Assembly: GCA_949841235.1 (NCBI GenBank)
Contig: CATKZA010000064.1
Span: forward strand, 1-8,082
Direction of reading: 5' to 3'
DNA: 8,082 nucleotides
Origin: an uncultured Clostridiaceae bacterium
GTDB lineage: Bacteria; Bacillota; Clostridia; Lachnospirales; Lachnospiraceae
The position numbers and the translations under genes are program-made. Positions 5,603 through 8,082 of the stretch are shown here, piece by piece. Position 1 is the stretch's first letter. Each line of letters opens with the position of its first letter. The notes under the pieces are model-generated. The model was not told the DNA's origin and did not search any database. It worked only from the letters and a program-made list of their open reading frames with translations.

Positions 5603-5635
5603 GACGAATATTCTCCTTCCTCTCTTCACTCTGCC

Positions 5636-5718
5636 CGGCGAATGCCGTGATGCAACGCTTACGCAGGCGTTTTTATATATTGGAACTGCGAAAGCAACTC
5701 CAATGCGCTAAAGCACAT
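5636..5718 (-). repeat. Row of four hairpins in the por operon leader
   Basis: Almost the whole untranslated leader between the por promoter and the porG ribosome binding site is hairpins. Read in + coordinates they are: ATGCGC/GCACAT (5703-5718, G-U wobble on the transcript) at the expected 5' end of the mRNA; ATTGGA..TGC/GCA..TCCAAT (5679-5704) with a 4-nt loop; AACGC/GCGTT (5654-5671); and CGGC/GCCG (5636-5647). None has a T run, so no attenuator is evident. A stabilising 5' mRNA structure, or a binding site for a regulator, is possible. I recognise no known riboswitch class. Confidence 0.6.
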
Positions 5719-5723
5719 GTTCC

Positions 5724-5751
5724 ATTATATCGCCCTCAAACAATTTGTAAA
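5724..5751 (-). promoter_or_regulatory. Sigma-A-like promoter of the por operon
   Basis: On the - strand, TTTACA (5746-5751) and a perfect TATAAT (5724-5729) are 16 nt apart. Transcription would begin near 5717, exactly at the edge of the first leader hairpin. It lies in the gap after the hybrid kinase gene, so the por operon can be expressed independently of the kinases. In the remaining gap, 5752-5829, I see only AT-rich sequence with a repeated TTCATGTA motif (5783-5790 and 5813-5820) and no clear kinase terminator. Confidence 0.75.
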
Positions 5752-5829
5752 GAGTTTTTTTCATTTTTAAGGTGAATATTTTTCATGTATGTTATGCCAC
5801 TACTTCAATCCATTCATGTACATAATTTT

Positions 5830-7065
5830 TCAAACACTGAAATATCTCAAGGTTTCATACAATTCATTCTGCCGGATGGGTTTTGCCAAATGCGCAGTCA
5901 TGCCTGCTTTTTGCGACCTGCGTACATCCTCAGCATATGCATCAGCGGTCATGGCAATAATGGGAACCGCCTGTGCATCCCTTCTCGGCAATGCGCGAAT
6001 TGTTTTCGCTGCGGACAGACCATCCATAACCGGCATCCTGATATCCATTAGAATAGCATCGAACATATTTTGTGGAGAATGATTGAATATGTTGACAGCA
6101 ATCTTTCCGTTTTCTGCTGTCGTAACATCAATCTGTTCCTCTTCAAGCATGATTTTCGCAATCTCCATATTGATTTCGTTATCTTCAACCAGAAGAATCT
6201 TCCATCCCTTTAGGTCAATATCGGATTGCTGCACTGTTTTTGATTGTATATAATAATTAGAATCAATATCGAAACTGATCTCTATGACGAATCTGCTTCC
6301 AACTCCCTGCTCGCTTTCTACCGTTATCGATCCTTCCATCAAATCCACCAATTTTTTGGCAATCGCCATTCCGAGCCCGGTTCCTTTCTGATTACTACAG
6401 TTGCCAGCGTTTTCCTGAGAGAAAGATTCCCATATTTTCTCAAGAAAAGATGGTGTCATTCCAATTCCCGTATCTTCTATTTCAAAATGATACACTGCTT
6501 TTCCATTCTCCTCGGAAATCTCTCGTACTTGGAAATAAATTTTACCGCCATCCGGAGTAAATTTTACCGCATTTCCCAAAATGTTAATCAATACCTGGCG
6601 CAGATGCAATTCGTCGCCAAGCACCATGGGATTTTTAAAGGCGGCAATTTCCCTGACCAATTCTATCTTTCGGTGTACCAGCAAACTCTCTGTAATCAAT
6701 GTACAATGTTTAACCACTTCTCGAATATCCATCGCTTCATGGTTAAGCGCCACCTTGCCGCTTTCAATCCGGCTCATGTCCAAAATATCATTGAGCAGGG
6801 AAATAAGATGTTCGGAGGAACTGTCAATTTTTTTGAGACAATCCAGCACCTTGTCCTTATCATCAATATTCTTCATGGCAATACCTGTCATCCCGATAAT
6901 GCCATTCATGGGAGTGCGTATGTCATGTGACATATGAGAAAGAAAAGCCGTTTTCGTTTTATTCGCATTCTCCGCTTGTAATGCTTTTTTCTCCAGCATT
7001 CTTTTTTCTTCCAGCAGGGCTGCATTTTTCTGTTTTAATTGTCTGATTTTTTTCTTTTTTTTCAT
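5830..7065 (-). CDS. Compact hybrid histidine kinase with receiver domain and no evident sensor domain
   Basis: A 411-residue cytosolic hybrid kinase. A lysine-rich start (MKKKKKIRQL) leads into a coiled coil to about residue 40, followed directly by HisKA with FLSHMSHDIRTPMNGIIGMT (41-60, phospho-acceptor His47). The HATPase domain shows LRQVLINILGNAVKFTPDGG (155-174), DTGIGM (198-203), SFSQE (214-218) and GTGLGMAIAKKLV (228-240). The receiver domain (289-405) has E294/D295, phospho-acceptor Asp341 in ILMDIRMPVMDG, Thr373 and Lys395. There are no transmembrane segments and no recognised PAS, GAF or HAMP input. The start at 7065 follows GAGGTG (7075-7080), 9 nt upstream and inside the end of the preceding kinase gene; only 4 bp separate the two genes, so they are co-translated. 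A longer frame from 7176 would overlap that gene by over 100 bp and is unlikely. No HPt domain or output domain is seen, so the phosphate must pass to a separate partner. Confidence 0.9.
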   Translation of the reverse strand: MKKKKKIRQLKQKNAALLEEKRMLEKKALQAENANKTKTAFLSHMSHDIRTPMNGIIGMTGIAMKNIDDKDKVLDCLKKIDSSSEHLISLLNDILDMSRIESGKVALNHEAMDIREVVKHCTLITESLLVHRKIELVREIAAFKNPMVLGDELHLRQVLINILGNAVKFTPDGGKIYFQVREISEENGKAVYHFEIEDTGIGMTPSFLEKIWESFSQENAGNCSNQKGTGLGMAIAKKLVDLMEGSITVESEQGVGSRFVIEISFDIDSNYYIQSKTVQQSDIDLKGWKILLVEDNEINMEIAKIMLEEEQIDVTTAENGKIAVNIFNHSPQNMFDAILMDIRMPVMDGLSAAKTIRALPRRDAQAVPIIAMTADAYAEDVRRSQKAGMTAHLAKPIRQNELYETLRYFSV

Positions 7066-7069
7066 TGCC

Positions 7070-8082
7070 TTATTCACCTCCGACAAAACTATCCTTCCCA
7101 AACCGAACCGTGACCGTCGTTCCCTTCCCCTCAGCACTCTCAAGGCTGATTTGGGCATGATGGTAAATCGCACCATGCTTTACGATGGCAAGCCCCAGTC
7201 CCGTGCCGCCGACCCGTTTGGAATGGCTCTTATCCACCCTGTAAAAGCGTTCAAACACCCTGCTCTGGTGGACGGCAGGAATGCCGATCCCCGTATCCCT
7301 CACCAAAACCGTCACGCCGCCTTCCCCTTTATTAATAATAAAATCAACCGTACCACGTTCCTTATTGTACTTAATCCCATTATCCAGCAGATTGTAAAAC
7401 ATTTCATCCAGAATCTTGCGCACCCCGATAATCTCTGCTTTGCCGCCTATCAGGTTCAGGGACATGCCTCTCTTTTCTGCCTGGCCTTCCAGACGGCTGA
7501 TGATTTCCTCTGACAGTTCATGCAAATCAACCGTCTCACTTTGAAAGGGGATGCTCTTTCCATCCAGCTCCGATATCTTTATAATATCCGTCACCAGGGT
7601 AATCAATCTCTGTGCCTCCTCATAAATGGACGTTGAAAAATCAACCACCGTATCCTGGGAGACGCCGCCCTCTTTCATCAGTTCCGCAAACCCGGAGATA
7701 GAGGTGAGAGGCGTTTTTAATTCATGGGAGACATTGGCGGTAAATTCCCGGCGGAGCGCTTCCCTTTTCTCTCTCTCCGTAATATCCAAAATAAGAATAA
7801 CCGCACCGATGACCTCGTTATTCTCAAAAACCGGATTTGCAATCATGCTGTAGCAGCATTCCTCCCGCATCATGGTATTCTCCGCTTTTTCTCCCGCAAG
7901 CGCCTTTGACACGGCTTCCCTGAAATCCTTCTCCCTGCAAAATGCAAGCACATTGCCACTGGCTGGCGGGGTCATGCCAAACAACTCCAATGCGGCAGAA
8001 TTATAGGTCAGAAGGCTGGCATCCTGATCGATTACCAAAAAGCCTTCGCTCATATTTTCCGTAATCAGATGGAACTCCACCT
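7070..8082 (-). CDS. PhoR-like sensor histidine kinase, C-terminal part (5' end outside window)
   Basis: The frame is open to the right edge, so the N-terminus is missing. In PhoR-type kinases that part is a membrane anchor, extracytoplasmic domain and often HAMP. Numbering residues from the GTG codon at 8078-8080, the visible order is: PAS domain (about 3-100, LITENMSEGFLVIDQDASLL onward); HisKA with REFTANVSHELKTPLTSISG (111-130, phospho-His119); then HATPase with MFYNLLDNGIKYNKERG (227-243), DTGIGIP (262-268), VFERFYRVD (275-283) and GGTGLGLAIVKHG (291-303). It ends GKDSFVGGE at TAA 7070-7072. VSHELKTPLTSI with FYRVDKSHS is characteristic of the PhoR/WalK/ResE group; its response regulator gene would be expected upstream, off the window. 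The GTG at 8080 is an internal codon. The ribosome binding site of the hybrid kinase lies inside its last codons. Confidence 0.9.
   Translation of the reverse strand, partial: VEFHLITENMSEGFLVIDQDASLLTYNSAALELFGMTPPASGNVLAFCREKDFREAVSKALAGEKAENTMMREECCYSMIANPVFENNEVIGAVILILDITEREKREALRREFTANVSHELKTPLTSISGFAELMKEGGVSQDTVVDFSTSIYEEAQRLITLVTDIIKISELDGKSIPFQSETVDLHELSEEIISRLEGQAEKRGMSLNLIGGKAEIIGVRKILDEMFYNLLDNGIKYNKERGTVDFIINKGEGGVTVLVRDTGIGIPAVHQSRVFERFYRVDKSHSKRVGGTGLGLAIVKHGAIYHHAQISLESAEGKGTTVTVRFGKDSFVGGE

Noticed and set aside
5603..5629. GTG start at 5629 for porG
   Set aside because: It would translate through the AGGAG ribosome binding site and add a basic leader not typical of the family.
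7066..7176. 37-residue longer hybrid kinase start at 7176
   Set aside because: It would overlap the PhoR-like gene by over 100 bp out of frame, and its sequence is the shadow of that gene. ATG 7063-7065 has an ideal GAGGTG site.
5105..7853. + strand open frames opposite porG and the two kinases
   Set aside because: They are antisense to well-supported domains, and their translations show no coherent family pattern.
1..8082. CRISPR arrays, tRNA or rRNA genes, insertion sequences, defence or toxin-antitoxin systems
   Set aside because: No regularly spaced direct repeats, cloverleaf-like segments, transposase motifs or paired toxin-antitoxin genes were seen. The lone XRE gene lacks an adjacent toxin-like partner.

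Overview
The window looks like a chromosomal segment of a low-to-mid GC anaerobic Firmicute, most likely a clostridial or Lachnospiraceae-type bacterium. The reasons are the ferredoxin-linked 2-oxoacid oxidoreductase operon, the PhoR-type kinase, strong GGAGG-type ribosome binding sites and sigma-A-like promoters. The taxonomic placement is inference from gene content.

Layout from left to right. (1) The 3' part of a TspO/MBR membrane protein gene on the + strand (1-279), followed by a long perfect hairpin at 317-375. (2) An AT-rich stretch with two tiny overlapping hypothetical ORFs on the - strand (419-696). (3) A - strand gene for an unusual two-domain protein (772-1752): a PseH-like GNAT N-acyltransferase fused to a PhaJ/MaoC-type hotdog enoyl-CoA hydratase. 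It is divergent from a small XRE/Cro-type repressor (1949-2233, +), and the shared intergenic region holds a good promoter and three ATAGT-type repeats. (4) A - strand operon for a four-subunit pyruvate (2-oxoacid):ferredoxin oxidoreductase. Transcription order is porG (gamma), porD (delta, 2x[4Fe-4S]), porA (alpha), porB (beta), from a near-consensus promoter at 5724-5751 to an intrinsic terminator at 2279-2316. (5) A - strand sensor-kinase pair: the C-terminal part of a PhoR-like PAS/HisKA/HATPase kinase that runs off the right edge, followed 4 bp later by a compact hybrid histidine kinase with no membrane or recognised sensory domain.

How the parts work. The Por proteins would assemble into one cytosolic complex that oxidises pyruvate, or a related 2-oxoacid, to acyl-CoA and CO2 and reduces ferredoxin. 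The kinase pair lies directly upstream of the por promoter on the same strand, and I see no clear terminator between them. The GNAT-MaoC protein could make a 3-hydroxyacyl-CoA and transfer the acyl group to an amino sugar, under control of its divergent XRE neighbour. That is a hypothesis from domain content.

The main points for a second look are the GNAT-MaoC fusion, the inputless hybrid kinase coupled to a PhoR-type kinase, and two arrays of four small hairpins, one in the porG leader and one splitting porA from porB. One hairpin in each array shares a TGCGAA...AGCAA core with different outer arms. I found no CRISPR array, rRNA, tRNA, transposase gene or integrase.
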